A stretch of 64,000 nt of DNA from Tumebacillus_A lipolyticus (lineage in GTDB: Bacteria; Bacillota; Bacilli; Tumebacillales; Tumebacillaceae): assembly GCF_042682745.1 (NCBI RefSeq), contig NZ_JBHUIO010000006.1, positions 62,001-126,000 of the forward strand. The letters are read 5' to 3'. Each line of letters starts with the position of its first letter. The first letter of the stretch is position 1. The position numbers and the translations under genes are program-made. Under the pieces are notes generated by a model. It worked only from the letters and a program-made list of their open reading frames with translations, did not search any database and was not told the origin of the DNA. This document shows, one piece after another, positions 35,001 through 39,611 of this stretch.

Positions 35001-37805
35001 CAAAGCGCTCGGCAAGGCGAACGAGCGCGAAGAACCGCGCGAAGTCTGCACAGGTGGACGGGGATGGTCTGTCGGCAGATCTAAGCGGGGCAGCTCGCCG
35101 CCCAGCTGTTGCTCCCAATAGGCAAAAAGCTCTGCGCCGCGCTTCCCGGCCAAGCGCTCCACCTGTTCCCGCACATGATCAGCATACGCGCGACGAGGCG
35201 CGGCGAAAGACAGCGTTTCGCTTCGCTTTGCCGCCTGATAATAGGCTTGCAACTCCTGCACCAGCACGCTGAGCGACCAGAAATCGACGATCAGATGGTG
35301 CGCATTGAACAGCAGCACATGCTCTCGTTCGGAGCGCTTGAACAGGTGGATGCGCATCGGCGCACCCGACTCCAGATCGAACGGGGCGATCGCCTCCGCC
35401 TGCAAGCGCTCGCGCAGCGCTTCCTCGCTCCAAGCGGTCGCGTCAAACCATTCCAGATGCGCAGACGCCTCCTCGCGCACCACCTGAATCGGCAGGCCGT
35501 CCTGCATGGAAAAGTTGGCGCGCAGGAGCGGATGGCGATTCACCAGCTCGTCGAGCGCGCTGCTAAACGCGCGCAGATCGAGATCGACCACTCGCGCAGC
35601 GCGCGCGATGTTGTACGCCGCGCTGTCCGGGTCGAGGCGATGCAAAAACCACAGCGCCTGCTGACCGTGCGACAGCGAAGAGATCGGACTGGCGACAGAC
35701 AGGTGCTCCGACGAAGCGGGCGACGCCTCGCTCACATCTGCCCCGTCCAGCTGCACACAAGCGTCCCGCACCAGCTCGGCGATGCTCGGACCGGCCAAGA
35801 AATCGGCGAACGGCAACACCACGCCGAACGAGTCTTCCAATTCCTGCTTCAGCTCGACAGCCATCAGCGAATCGAGCCCCAGCGCATGCAGCGACTGCTC
35901 AGCGCTCACCTGCGTCGGTGCGAGGCGAAGCACGCGCGCCGCATGTCCGATCAGGTACGCTTCCAATGCTGCCTGACGCCGCTCAGGATCGAGGGCGAGC
36001 AGGTGCTCCCGCTTCAACTCCAAAGCTTCCTCTCCGAGCGAAGTCTCTGCGGATGCTGCGCTCGCCACCTCCGCCTGAGCGTCGAGCAGATCGCTGAACA
36101 GCACATCGAGCGTCCCCTCCACGAAGCGATTGCGGCAAGCATGTCGCTGTACCTTCCCCGACGAGGTTTTCGGGATGCTAACCGGCTTGAGCAGCACCAC
36201 CGCATACACTTGGAGCTGATGCTCCTCCGAAACGGCCTGGCGAACGGCGGTCGCCACCTCGGCGAGGTTGGCGCGACGGTGCGTGCGTTCGATCTCCTGC
36301 ACCACGACCAGGCGCTCTTCCCCCTCCACTTCGACCGAAAAAGCTGCCCCGTTGCTGTTTTTCACCGCAACATGGCTCTCTTGGACGGTAAACTCAACAT
36401 CTTGCGGGTAATAGTTGCGCCCGCGAATGATGATCAGGTCTTTGAGCCGCCCGGTGACATACAGCTCGCCTTCCTGTACAAATCCCAGATCTCCAGTGCG
36501 CAAGAAAGACGCCTCTCCCGAATCGGCGATGCGTGCCTGAAACACTTCCTGCGTCTGTTCCGCACGATTCCAGTACCCTTGTGCCACGCTCGGGCCGGAC
36601 ACCCAGATCTCCCCGACCTCACCCAGTCCGCGCTCCTGCGCGGTCTGCGGATCGACGATGACGATCTGCTGCTCCATCTGGGACAGCCGACCGCTGGAAA
36701 CGAGCGTGCGGTCGCCTTCCTTGAAATCAGCCACTTCCAGCGCTCTGTTTTCGGTCAGCGAAGCGCCATCGAACTGGCGAACGATCGGCAGTTCCGCCTT
36801 TGCGCCGCCGGAGACGAACAGAGTGCCTTCTGCGAGGCCATAGCAGGGATAGAACGCTTCCTTGCGAAAGCCGCACGGAGCAAAATAGTCGGCAAATCGC
36901 TCCAGCGTCTCGGCGCGGACAGGCTCCGCTCCGGTGAAGGCGACCTCCCAACCGCTCAAGTCGAGCGTATCGCGCTGCTCCGGCGTGATCTTTTGCAGAC
37001 AGAGGTCGTACGCAAAGTTCGGCCCGCCGCTGACTGTCGCTTTCAAGCGCGAGATCGTCTCAAGCCAGCGGAACGGACGCTGGATAAAATCGACCGGAGC
37101 CATCAGCGTGACCGGATATCCGGTGAACAACGGCTGCAAGATCCCCCCGATCAGCCCCATGTCATGATAGGGCGGCAACCAGATCACACAGCGGCTCTCC
37201 GGGCTCGTACCGAAAGATCGCTCGATCAGGCCGAGGTTGTTCAACAGGTTTCCATGTGTGAGCATGACGCCCTTGGGCAGGGCGGTCGAGCCAGATGTAT
37301 ACTGCAGAAAGGCGAGCGCTTGGCTATCGATCGCAGGCGGTGCCCACGCATCGACCAGCTGATCGGACGCTCGGTCGAGCACCATCCACTCCAGCGAGCG
37401 CAGGCTGGGTGAATCTGCAAATCGCGCCTCGACGCTCGCGAGGATCGAATCGGTGGTCAGCGCAAGCGTCGCGTCCGAATCGGAGACGATCGCCTGCAGG
37501 CGACCCAAATGACCGTTTGCGCGCGGCGGGTAAGCGGGCACCGGTACCAGACCCGCATACAGACAAGCGAAAAAAGCTCGGATGTAATCGAGCCCCGGCG
37601 GATAGAGCAACAGGGCGCGCTCACCGAGCGCTCGATGTCGAAAGCGCATCGCAAGCCCCCGTGCATCTCGATCCAATTGACCATAGGTGAGACGCTCCTC
37701 CGAGCCATCTTCTAACAAAAAGGTGAATGCAACCCGGTCTGCCATCCGATCGGCTCTCCCTCGCAGGAGATCGACCAATGTAGAAAACGAACGTGCCATC
37801 GTCAT
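14094..37805 (-). CDS. NRPS with fatty-acyl-AMP ligase loading module, modules 1-5
   Basis: A 7903-residue lipopeptide synthetase. Residues ~10-590 are a fatty-acyl-AMP ligase (QYTSGST near 168), followed by an ACP (LGLDSLMAVEL near 640) that would take the acyl-adenylate product. Then come C-A-T-E four times and C-A-T once. The E-type carrier motif LGGDSILS is in T1-T4 (near 1732, 3265, 4790, 6320) and LGGHSLL in T5 (near 7833). Codes read by eye: A1 DILQMGMVWK (Gly-like), A2 DFWNIGMVHK (Thr), A3 DAFFLGVTFK (Ile/Val-like), A4 DIFHFGLIIK (unassigned), A5 DAFWLGGTFK (Val). E2-E4 keep HHLV-DGVSW and LEGHGRE and should give D-residues 2-4; E1 has lost both motifs. The start is ATG 37805 or the in-frame ATG 37799; the GAAGGAAGG site fits either. 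No PPTase or exporter gene is beside it. Confidence 0.95.
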   Translation of the reverse strand: MTMARSFSTLVDLLRGRADRMADRVAFTFLLEDGSEERLTYGQLDRDARGLAMRFRHRALGERALLLYPPGLDYIRAFFACLYAGLVPVPAYPPRANGHLGRLQAIVSDSDATLALTTDSILASVEARFADSPSLRSLEWMVLDRASDQLVDAWAPPAIDSQALAFLQYTSGSTALPKGVMLTHGNLLNNLGLIERSFGTSPESRCVIWLPPYHDMGLIGGILQPLFTGYPVTLMAPVDFIQRPFRWLETISRLKATVSGGPNFAYDLCLQKITPEQRDTLDLSGWEVAFTGAEPVRAETLERFADYFAPCGFRKEAFYPCYGLAEGTLFVSGGAKAELPIVRQFDGASLTENRALEVADFKEGDRTLVSSGRLSQMEQQIVIVDPQTAQERGLGEVGEIWVSGPSVAQGYWNRAEQTQEVFQARIADSGEASFLRTGDLGFVQEGELYVTGRLKDLIIIRGRNYYPQDVEFTVQESHVAVKNSNGAAFSVEVEGEERLVVVQEIERTHRRANLAEVATAVRQAVSEEHQLQVYAVVLLKPVSIPKTSSGKVQRHACRNRFVEGTLDVLFSDLLDAQAEVASAASAETSLGEEALELKREHLLALDPERRQAALEAYLIGHAARVLRLAPTQVSAEQSLHALGLDSLMAVELKQELEDSFGVVLPFADFLAGPSIAELVRDACVQLDGADVSEASPASSEHLSVASPISSLSHGQQALWFLHRLDPDSAAYNIARAARVVDLDLRAFSSALDELVNRHPLLRANFSMQDGLPIQVVREEASAHLEWFDATAWSEEALRERLQAEAIAPFDLESGAPMRIHLFKRSEREHVLLFNAHHLIVDFWSLSVLVQELQAYYQAAKRSETLSFAAPRRAYADHVREQVERLAGKRGAELFAYWEQQLGGELPRLDLPTDHPRPPVQTSRGSSRSFALPSALAPSLKRLAKEMGVTLHMVFLAVFQVLLHRYSGQEDILVGSPTTGRTSGKDAGVIGYYVNPVVQRADFSAPLTFAEFLQQVRATVIGALEHQEYPFSLLVDRLQPKRDLSYPPLFQAMFTYQQSHLAHAGMAGFALGEPGVQLQIGDMSLTSLPLAQEFVQFDLALTIAEVEDAFAGRMEFNTALFLPETVERMIAHFETLVESVVQDCQQQVAELAMLTEVERQRLLIEWNKAGAGVEAEACVHQQFEAQVERTPDAIALVFEDSELTFGELSRRVDRLAHLLQQHGVGPNALVGLCMERSLEMVVGLLAIFKAGGAYVPLDPSYPQDRLAFMIQDAKLSVLLVDEEQVGAELVGTLPETVCLTVRGASLEMASEAVVRSAATPDDLAYVIYTSGSTGLPKGVLLTHRNVVNFFVGMDERVGCVAGDAMLAVTSISFDIAVLEIFWTLTRGGKVVLLSEEEKIRSTVSSGDHADLASDHSLQALAVRHAVTLMQCTPSLMTMIAQNGAALQALGSLRVLMLGGEALPQPLAERLLEALPSTRLINMYGPTEATVWATTHEVDRQDRQIKIGRPIANYQAYVLDRHLQPVPIGVAGELYIGGAGVAGGYLNRPELTEERFLAHPFAGAGRLYRTGDAVRWLADGTLDYIGRIDNQVKINGNRVELGEIEARLGQHQAVREAAVVVREVAPGEQRMVAYLVAAVSPVPEAGEWRSFLRESLPDFMVPSAFVVLEAMPLTPNGKIDRRALPAPDRSQLGASGVYVAPRTEVEQVLADVWASSLKLQRVGIEDNFFELGGDSILSIQIINRANQLGIRLQPKDLFKHQTIAELSAVASVVAERIADRGLVTGVTLLSPSQQQFLQQQAADVHHANRAVWLTLKEKVEVSVLREAIAHLLMHHDALRMHYLQSETGWRQVTADLPAEVPLVALNLSELEASEQEAVFLAEAERLQASFNLAEAPLVRFLLADFGAERAGRLLIVAHQLIIDSASWQILLSDLEAAYRMRAAGEAIGLPEKTASFQAWSERMAQFASAEELPAALDRAPGAELIAKRLPTDLPAGENMVASSRQIAVKLSAEETGALLQAAPQAYRTTLEELLLSALVRSFANWTGEDALLIELERDQRNASSTDLDLSRTVGWLSSSDPVLLHAGESDSLSQMIKGVKEAVRSQANRRSGRVLSLDGRAATAGLSESGQPSARPEVAYRHLGQRFVESPLFALAPEEYSFIQSGRNKRKHLLEIDSFVADGQLQLVWTYSADLHQERTIEALADSTLERLRDVLAHCLSSEAGGFTPSDFPEAQLTQEQLDQMIAELADRALPRAEIEQMYELSSVQQGMLYHSLVATQSGMYVTQVNLELRGAVDGPALKRAWESLLDRHTILRTRFYWQGTSNLLQIVSRKPQLPFAELDWQSVTPLERAERMRAFLQEDSDRGFELHEAPLMRLTLIRLQENAYRLVWTFHHLLLDGWSLPLLLQESFALYNAYAQGREAELPAVRQYRDYIAWLQKQDLTAAKSYWQQRLAGFAAPTPLGAEKTRSSSLAGETKYAEQELALSERATASLTALARQHQLTMNTLVQGAWSILLSRYSGEADVVFGTTLSGRAGDLAAVDSMVGLFINTLPVRAQIAPDAPVLSLLQEMQAQQLEMREFEQTPLLSVQEWSDLPRGVNLFDSILVFENYPIDEALSGGVEGLEVTDVSSVEMTNYPLTVTALPGERLTLKASYDCQRFEDVMVAQMIGHLLTLLESVSIGLSRPIGELQMLTERERQELLTAGNELTATFPQELCIHQRVERQAMRTPDAIAVSYEGQELTYRELNLRANRLAHRLQSLGVRKNQLVGICLERSAEMIVGLLGILKAGGAYLPLDPTYPQDRLAFMLEDSQIAVLVTQELHLDSLPAHRAEVVCLDRGELADESDADLQSDVTPDDLAYVIYTSGSTGKPKGVPIPHANVGRLFDATDAWYSFDQQDVWTLFHSFAFDFSVWEIWGALFYGGKLVVVPYWVSRSPEAYYDLLLQERVTVLNQTPSAFRQLISVDVSKEERAELSLRYVIFGGEALELSSLLPWFERHGDRQPQLVNMYGITETTVHVTYRPITLEDAQRGAGSVIGIPIPDLQVYVLDQSFQPVPIGVMGEMYVGGAGVARGYLNRPELTAERFLPDRFAEREGALLYRTGDLARRLPSGELEYGGRIDSQVKIRGFRIELGEIESVLNAHPLVRECVVVARADRAGDKRLVAYLVADAAEGRPEVSALRDHLKVQVPDYMVPSAFVWMESIPLTANGKTDVRALPAPDQVRAELGGDHIAPRNEVERALAEIWSNLLRVERVGVYDNFFELGGDSILSIQIINRANQQGIHLTPKDLFQHQTIAELAEVASTASATTIDQGMVTGPVGLTPVQRWFFEQELVDAHHYNQALTLDLQEAIDLGAMQAALSQLILHHDALRMRYLRGEQGVEQLNEAGGADAPLHSFDLSDLPAAEQERSFAAEAERLQASLSLTEGRLVQFAHFRMGEGIADRLLLVIHHLVVDGVSWRILLEDLETAYRQRTADMELQLPPKTTSLQAWSARLEEYALSAGAMLSLDHWEQVHQADVRPLPTDFSAGANDVASSREVTISLSVEETDALLQEAPKAYRTQINDLLLTALVQSFADWTGERSLLLALEGHGREDLLGDADVSRTVGWFTSLYPVHLQVSERGDLGQKIKEIKELLRTIPNRGFDYGLLRYSSPARPLLGEAAGLAHPEVLFNYLGQFDQSFAGSSLFALSQVSSGSMQSGRNARNYLLEINGGVQEGQLRLTWTYSANQHRAETIEKVASSFLHSLRELIEHCQTPEAGGFTPSDFPQANLNQAELDGVIASLADRSVSSREFEQLYALSHVQQGMLYHSLISPDSGVYVTQVKLDLRGQLDREALERAWQQVVERHAILRTSFYWQGDRDMLQVVRRDVKMAITTLDWQQLSAEEQTERFVQFLQADSKRGFDLQEAPLMRLVLIKLEEGVHRLVWTMHHLLLDGWSLPLLFKEVFALYDQQVSGTVAQLGGSRPYRDYIAWLQSQSLELAEQHWRNKLAGFDTPTSLGVERARGSLPAEEEKYAEQQIALPAEATASLQVLARQHQLTLSTLVQGAWAILLARYSGGDDVVFGTTVSGRPAQLAGVETMVGLFINTLPMRATFTADTPLLTFLKELQAQQVEVREFEHTPLVSVQEWSDVPRGTNLFDSILVFENYPIDEALSGQVAGLAVSDVSAVEMTNYPLTVVALPGQELTLKVNYDRQLYADGTIGALLGHLRTLIEQMLTVKDQTVADLPMLTAPEKQQLLVEWNDASTPYPEVCIDRLFSEQAERTPDAVAVVYQGEQLTYRELNARANQLAHHLQKRGVGAETFVGITTERSLGMIVSLLAILKAGGTYVPIDPNYPAERIAYILEDTGLQVLVTTAEQAEKLPAHQAQLICTDREAALIAAESEETPLCATDLDRLAYVIYTSGSTGKPKGVCVPHRGVVRLVKATNYVNFSPDEVFLQFAPVAFDASTFEIWGSLLNGARLVIFPTQLPSLIELGRVLREHQVTTIFLTTALFHQMVEARLEDLQSVRQLLAGGEVMSAAHLKKLIDQLPNTQFIHVYGPTETTTFASFHPVREVVVGQSVPIGKPISNTSFYVLDRQLQPVPVGVAGELYIGGAGLARGYLNQPELTRTAFVPSPFAEGERLYKTGDLVRYLPDGSIDFLARIDSQVKIRGFRIELGEIESVLSGHESVQEVVVIAREDVPGDRRLVAYLVAQEAVELEGRELRSYLKERLPDYMIPSAFVLLEKLPLNQNGKVDRRALPAPDLSQLGAGNDYEAPRNEVEQSLADIWSTLLRVKQVGIHDNFFELGGDSILSIQIINRANQQGIHLTPKDLFHHQTIAELAAVAGTATETVIDQGMVTGAVLLTPIQRWFFQSQLQDAHHFNMSLRFDLQQAVDVEHLREAIAHLLLHHDALRMCYLESESGWQQENAAWSEQVPFASLDLSALAAADQEATLLAEAERLQASFALAEAPLVRFLHADLGAERANQLLVIVHHLVIDGVSWRILLQDLETAYLQRLAGRPIQLPPKTTSFQEWAKRLAEHATSESLRAEQDAWLPAKQARIERLPIDLQAGDNTVASSRHVIVKLSAAETQALLQEAPRAYNTQINDLLLTALGESFAAWTGERSLWVSLEGHGREDILAGVDLSRTVGWFTTSYPVQLQLGDHRSIGRTIKGIKEQLRALPNRGIGYGLLRYLRAEEQGQGGASAWANPQVIFNYLGQFDQSFAESSLLKLSAESSGSVYSGRNERSHLLEVNGGVQDGQLWIDWTYSAHLHREETIERLAQSYLDALRAVIEHCRSAEAGGFTPSDFPEAKLDQEELDLLVATLAERSIKRAEIDQIYALSPTQEGMLYHSLVSPDTGVYVTQVNLELRGRLDLAAMHRAWQNVLDRHAILRTSFYWQGTSQLAQVVQRHVQLPIEQLDWQELTAEEQAANIESFASEDCRRGFELHLAPLMRLTIIRLGEQVQRLIWTSHHLLLDGWSLPLLIKELFALYDSDVQGNELRLGSARPYREYIAWLQKQDLALAKAHWQQQLSGFLAPTPLGVDRTRLGDAPAEKEYREQQTVLSQELTAAMQGRARQHQLTLNNLVQGAFAIMLSRYSGEGDVLFGTTVSGRPADLTGVESMVGLFINTLPMRAQFTPETDLLTFLKGMQAQQASMREFEHTPLVNVQEWSDVPRGSDLFESILVFENYPLQEAVSKVGELEITDVRLGQMTNYPLTVTALPGEALTLHVSYDAQRFEDVVVTHMLGHLTTLLENMLSRPAQAIDDLPMLTEQERQHLLVELEADLPESDAIIHRLFEAQVARTPDAVAVQFAGQSLTYRELNGRANRLANHLRELGVGPDVMVTLFVERSADLVIGLLGILKAGGAYVPLDTAYPEERISLILEDSEASVMVTQSHLLDRLPVSPASVVRLDADLERLASYSESNLTHEVAPSDLAYMIYTSGSTGRPKAVMVEHRNLVSTIMAAQDQFAFAEADVFPWIASVAFDIALFELLNPLLVGGRSEVLTKEQVLDVSRLLTDLERYTMIHTVPSLMRQIVQTIEEQQRPSERYDRLRTIFIGGDAVPPDLLQAMHRVFRQAEVQVLYGPTEGTIICSSYHVPRERALDKMVIGTKLANANLRVCDASGQAVPVGVSGELYIGGAGVSRGYFRRADLTEEKYVTREGKRWYRTGDLVRRLPDGTLEFLGRIDNQVKIRGFRIELGEIETVLCQRADVREAIAVVHEPTPGDKRLVAYVVPEEGAELSATSLRVDLKASLPDYMVPSAFMVLEALPLNQNGKVDRRALPEPTLDRTDLDSSYVAPRNEVEQALAEIWSALLRQERVGIHDNFFELGGDSILSIQIINRANQKGVRLTPKDLFQHQTIAELAAVAGTAAEEVIDQGLVTGEVLLTPMQQWFFEQKLEAAHHFNMSVLLELKERVNLDLLREACGHLLMHHDALRMRYLRAEDGWQQIAGEPGQDVPFTALDLSALPPEEQEPAFLLEAERAQASLDLEQGSLVRFLHADLGADRPSRLLVIIHHLVTDGVSWRILLQDLELAYRQRCAGEAIQLPPKTTSLQKWSERLHAYAASDALLAERDAWSQVQRANVVRLPLDHAEGVNRVESTDHLTVSLSAEETQALLQETAKAYNTQINDLLLTALAESFALWTGDRSLLVALEGHGREDLFAGVDLSRTVGWFTTSYPVLVDLSDRSTSGQAIKAVKEQLRAIPNRGIGYGLLRSELGIAAPEVLFNYLGQLDQTFAESSLFALSTAPAGAVQSGRNARSHLLEINGGVQGGQLQMTWTYSSSLHRRETIERVANSFVQALRELIAHCQSPDAGGFTPSDFAEAKLMQSELDSVVASLAERSVNRAEIEQIYALSPMQQGMLYHSLLAPDSGVYVTQLHFALHERLNLSALQRAWQTVLERHSILRTSFYWEGMGKLLQVVRRNVQVPIEQADWTHLSAEERATQLATFLEADSRRGFDLQAAPLIRMTLIEMEEGVQRLVWTSHHLLLDGWSLPLLFKELFALYDQYALGQVAELGATRPYRDYIAWLQKQDAAAAERYWRNRLAGFSVPTSIGTEKAHSSQSEAGKKYGEQKASLSEQRTESLQALARQHQLTLNTLVQGAWSILLSRYSGEEDVLFGTTVSGRPAELAGVETMVGLFINTLPMRATFSSDTEVLTFLKGLQAQQAELREYEYTPLVSVQELSEIPRGTNLFDSILVFENFPVDEAISGKAGGLKITDVVQSDMTNFPITVTALPGKALSLIANYDRQQFADETVTRLLGHLQMLIEQMLVAIERKIGDLEMMSEQERHKQLVVWNDTATSYPETCIHQLFSEQAMRTPDAVAVVFEGQQLTYAELNARANQLAHYLQQQGVGAETFVGITTERSLELIVGLLAILKAGGVYVPINQNDPVERVLYQLEDANIHTLLTNQEFAEQLPPHPAQVVLFDRDAEKIGAQSETEPTSAITPDHLAYTVYTSGSTGQPKGVCVPHRGVVRLVKETDYVSFSPDEVFLQFAPVAFDASTFEIWGSLLNGARLVLCPAGQLSLSELRDVICEHQVSTLWLTAGLFHQMVDEHLDDLGGVRQLLAGGDALSVAHVKKVVERWPNCRLINGYGPTENTTFTTCYQVTAASELDGSVPIGRPIANTTVYVLDRHLQPVPVGVAGELYIGGAGLAREYLNQPELTAQTFVTSPFAEEERLYKTGDLVRYLSDGTIDFLGRIDGQVKIRGFRIELGEVEAMIGQHPAVQKCYAMVRQDAPGDKRLVAYLVVQEQVEQSEFRAFLKGRLPDYMIPSAFVQLEKLPLNQNGKVDRRALPAPDHGMLSSTHYVAPSTPTEERLVKIFADVLGVDRVGTQDNFFELGGHSLLATQIISRIRLEFQMEVPLRKLIELPTIADFAKLIDQHLATSDSQKQQAPIQGLNRTAYRRKR
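14580..15975 (-). repeat. Val-type adenylation-domain copy (module 5)
   Basis: Partner of the A6 copy at about 11270-12665, at an offset of 3309 nt. Both domains share VAFDASTFEIWGSLLNGARL and give Val-like codes that differ mainly at position 322 (Gly here, Cys in A6). Boundaries are approximate. Confidence 0.7.
19131..20542 (-). repeat. Near-identical adenylation-domain copy (module 4)
   Basis: Partner of the copy at 4881-6292, collinear at an offset of 14250 nt. Both encode the same predicted pocket residues, so residues 4 and 8 of the product should come from the same amino acid, with residue 4 then epimerised by E4. Confidence 0.85.
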
Positions 37806-37831
37806 CGCCTTCCTTCATAAATTGTAAATGA

Positions 37832-37847
37832 ATTGATAATCATCAAT
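37832..37847. promoter_or_regulatory. Palindrome upstream of the NRPS start
   Basis: ATTGAT-AATC-ATCAAT is a perfect 6-4-6 inverted repeat, 27 nt upstream of the NRPS start codon. Its left part TGATAATCAT resembles one half of a Fur box, but the right half does not match. It may be an operator for an unidentified regulator of the lipopeptide operon. Confidence 0.3.
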
Positions 37848-38078
37848 CGCATTTCAATCGTGAGATTTGGATAGTTCTTGAATTAAATTATTTTTCTCAC
37901 ATCTATTGAGATTGTAACTTATAATTAGTTCCACTAGGAAGAGCTTCGTTCGATTTTTCGTTTAAAATATCTAACTTTTTCGCATATAACGCTGATTCTA
38001 TCCATTTTAATAAAGGTAATTATATATAATGAATAAAATATACCGATGCTTTGCTACTGCGCTTCTTCCCACCAAAAA

Positions 38079-38108
38079 AGCCTTTGCTCAGATGAATGAG
38101 CAAAGGCT
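38079..38108 (-). terminator. Strong hairpin, first of two identical copies
   Basis: A perfect 12-bp stem (AGCCTTTGCTCA / TGAGCAAAGGCT) with loop GATGAA. On the minus strand it is followed by TTTTTT, so it has terminator form for leftward transcription. The 36 nt from 38073 to 38108 recur at 38982-39017. No minus-strand gene ends here. Confidence 0.6.
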
Positions 38109-38479
38109 AGTCTGATCACAAACGCGATCGATCGGTTACACGAAGCGGTTCTCACTTAAATAGATCGCGCCAGCCGAAATTGGCAGGGGTGTTCTCCCCG
38201 TTCTAAATCGTTCTTGATCGCTTGGTCGCAAGCTGTCTAAGAAACGATGTAAGCAAAACGATCATCGCTTGCAAGGTCACTTTCTTTAGTCCTCATCAAA
38301 AGATCTAACACAAGCAATCATTTCTATCAGTATTCATAAAAGAATAATGTCGCAGAAAAACGGAAGAGATCGCGATCATTCTTGAAGTTTTCCAATGATC
38401 ATCCGCCCCTATTAAAAATACGAATATTCCAATCTTTTGATATCCTCTTCTCAAGCAAATCACAAGGAGTTGATACACT

Positions 38480-38968
38480 GTGAAAAAAATCGCTGTCGGA
38501 ATGGTTTCCGCATTGGCGGTACTGGCATTGGCCAGCTCGATGAGCGCATCCGCATCTGAAGTCACGCAAGAAGTACAAGCTGACAAAGGCATCAAAGCTC
38601 TCTCGATCATCTCTCCAGAAGCATTCCCGTCCGAATCTGAGCCGAACGATACCAAATCGACGGCTAACCTGTTTGGAGTAGGAAAAAGCGGTACGATCGG
38701 AAAAGCAGGAGATGTGGACTGGTTCAAGTTCACTGCGGATATCACCGATTATGAACGCGTGCGACTGCTTGTGCCATATGGCAGCTATGACTATGATCTC
38801 TACGTGTATGACTCCACCGGTACAAATGTGATCGCAAGTTCAACCGGTGCTGGCAATGCGGATGAAACGCTCCGTTTCAACACGGTTGACGGGCAGACCT
38901 ACTATATCGTGGTGAAAGGGTACTCCGGCTTCTCGCCGTCCGAGCCGTACGAAGTTGCCTTCTATTGA
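38480..38968 (+). CDS. Secreted PPC-domain protein
   Basis: A 162-residue protein starting at GTG 38480 behind AAGGAG. Residues 1-26 form a signal peptide (KK, a hydrophobic stretch, ASA). The rest, from about residue 50, matches the bacterial pre-peptidase C-terminal (PPC) beta-sandwich: an ESEPNDTKSTAN start, then GDVDWFKF, YDYDLYVYD and YYIVVKGYSG. PPC domains usually sit at the end of secreted proteases. Here the domain stands alone with no catalytic part, so this is probably a small secreted binding or structural protein. The gene is transcribed away from the NRPS operon and ends at its own terminator. Confidence 0.75.
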   Translation: MKKIAVGMVSALAVLALASSMSASASEVTQEVQADKGIKALSIISPEAFPSESEPNDTKSTANLFGVGKSGTIGKAGDVDWFKFTADITDYERVRLLVPYGSYDYDLYVYDSTGTNVIASSTGAGNADETLRFNTVDGQTYYIVVKGYSGFSPSEPYEVAFY

Positions 38969-38987
38969 TCAAACGATCGATCAAAAA

Positions 38988-39017
38988 AGCCTTTGCTCAG
39001 ATGAATGAGCAAAGGCT
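38988..39017 (+). terminator. Terminator after the PPC gene, second identical hairpin copy
   Basis: The same 12-bp stem and GATGAA loop as at 38079-38108. Here it is followed on the plus strand by TTTTGTT and on the minus strand by TTTTTT, so it can work for both the PPC gene and the convergent YkuK-like gene. Confidence 0.85.
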
Positions 39018-39061
39018 TTTGTTCATACAGATTAGGATACGCAAGCGAAAAGCTGACAAGT

Positions 39062-39538
39062 TCAACAGCGGGTGTAGCGATCTGCCACCTTCGAAGCGAC
39101 AAACGAGTCCGGCTTGATCCGCGCCTCATACCCGCTTCCTTCCACCCAGCCGACCAGCTCTTTGATCAGCGGTTCGGTCGCCCCGTTTTGCCCGACATCG
39201 AGATGCACTTCTAAGTTCTGCACCCGCTGATCGTGCAGCAGTTCGCGCAGTTTCCCGCACAGCATCAGCGATAAGGAAGCTTCGGTGAACATCCGCTGCT
39301 TCATGTTGGTGACCATCGGCCTCGTGCGTCGATGAAAATAATACCGCGCCCCTTTGCCCACTCGATGTACGATCAGCGCCGTCACGAAGGTGGTCTTCAG
39401 GCGCGATTCTTTATTTTGCGAGTCGGAGCCGATGATGATCTTATAGTCCTCTTGGGGCTCTGCGGCCATATAGTCCAGCAGGTCTTGGGCCACGAGCGCT
39501 AAGGAGAGCGTTCCTTTTGTCGGGTTTACAAAATCCAT
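39062..39538 (-). CDS. YkuK-like (DUF458) ribonuclease H-like protein
   Basis: A 158-residue protein that looks like the YkuK/DUF458 family, predicted to have an RNase H-like fold. YKIIIGSDSQN near residues 33-43 contains the conserved first strand with Asp and Ser, and EVHLDVGQNG near 110 contains the second acidic strand. I chose ATG 39538 over the in-frame TTG at 39541 because GGTGAG lies 5 nt upstream. It lies 70 nt downstream of rsmA on the same strand. Its biological role is unknown. Confidence 0.7.
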   Translation of the reverse strand: MDFVNPTKGTLSLALVAQDLLDYMAAEPQEDYKIIIGSDSQNKESRLKTTFVTALIVHRVGKGARYYFHRRTRPMVTNMKQRMFTEASLSLMLCGKLRELLHDQRVQNLEVHLDVGQNGATEPLIKELVGWVEGSGYEARIKPDSFVASKVADRYTRC

Positions 39539-39611
39539 CAAGTCTCACCGCCCTTTGGTGATAGTTTATTCGGCGGTGAGGAGAATCATGTAGACGGGCG
39601 CCCAAACGGGC

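Larger units (their letters stand above)
37806..38479. other. AT-rich intergenic region upstream of the NRPS operon
   Basis: About 670 bp without a convincing gene. It should hold the minus-strand promoter of the NRPS operon and the plus-strand promoter of the PPC-domain gene. I could not place either with confidence. The palindrome ATTGAT-AATC-ATCAAT lies at 37832-37847. A strong hairpin at 38079-38108 is also present at 38988-39017. The stretch 38110-38460 shows no recognisable coding or RNA feature. Confidence 0.6.

Noticed and set aside
417..37412. Many long open frames (up to about 770 codons) on the plus strand opposite the NRPS genes
   Set aside because: They are antisense shadows of high-GC coding sequence. 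Their translations are rich in Arg, His, Gln and Leu, show no families, and lack ribosome-binding sites.
37832..37847. A Fur box controlling the NRPS operon as a siderophore cluster
   Set aside because: Only one half matches TGATAAT; the other half does not. The predicted residues and FAAL start also do not point to a siderophore.
38305..38745. A minus-strand open frame of 146 codons over the start of the PPC gene
   Set aside because: It is antisense to a gene with a clear signal peptide, RBS and domain, and has no recognisable content.
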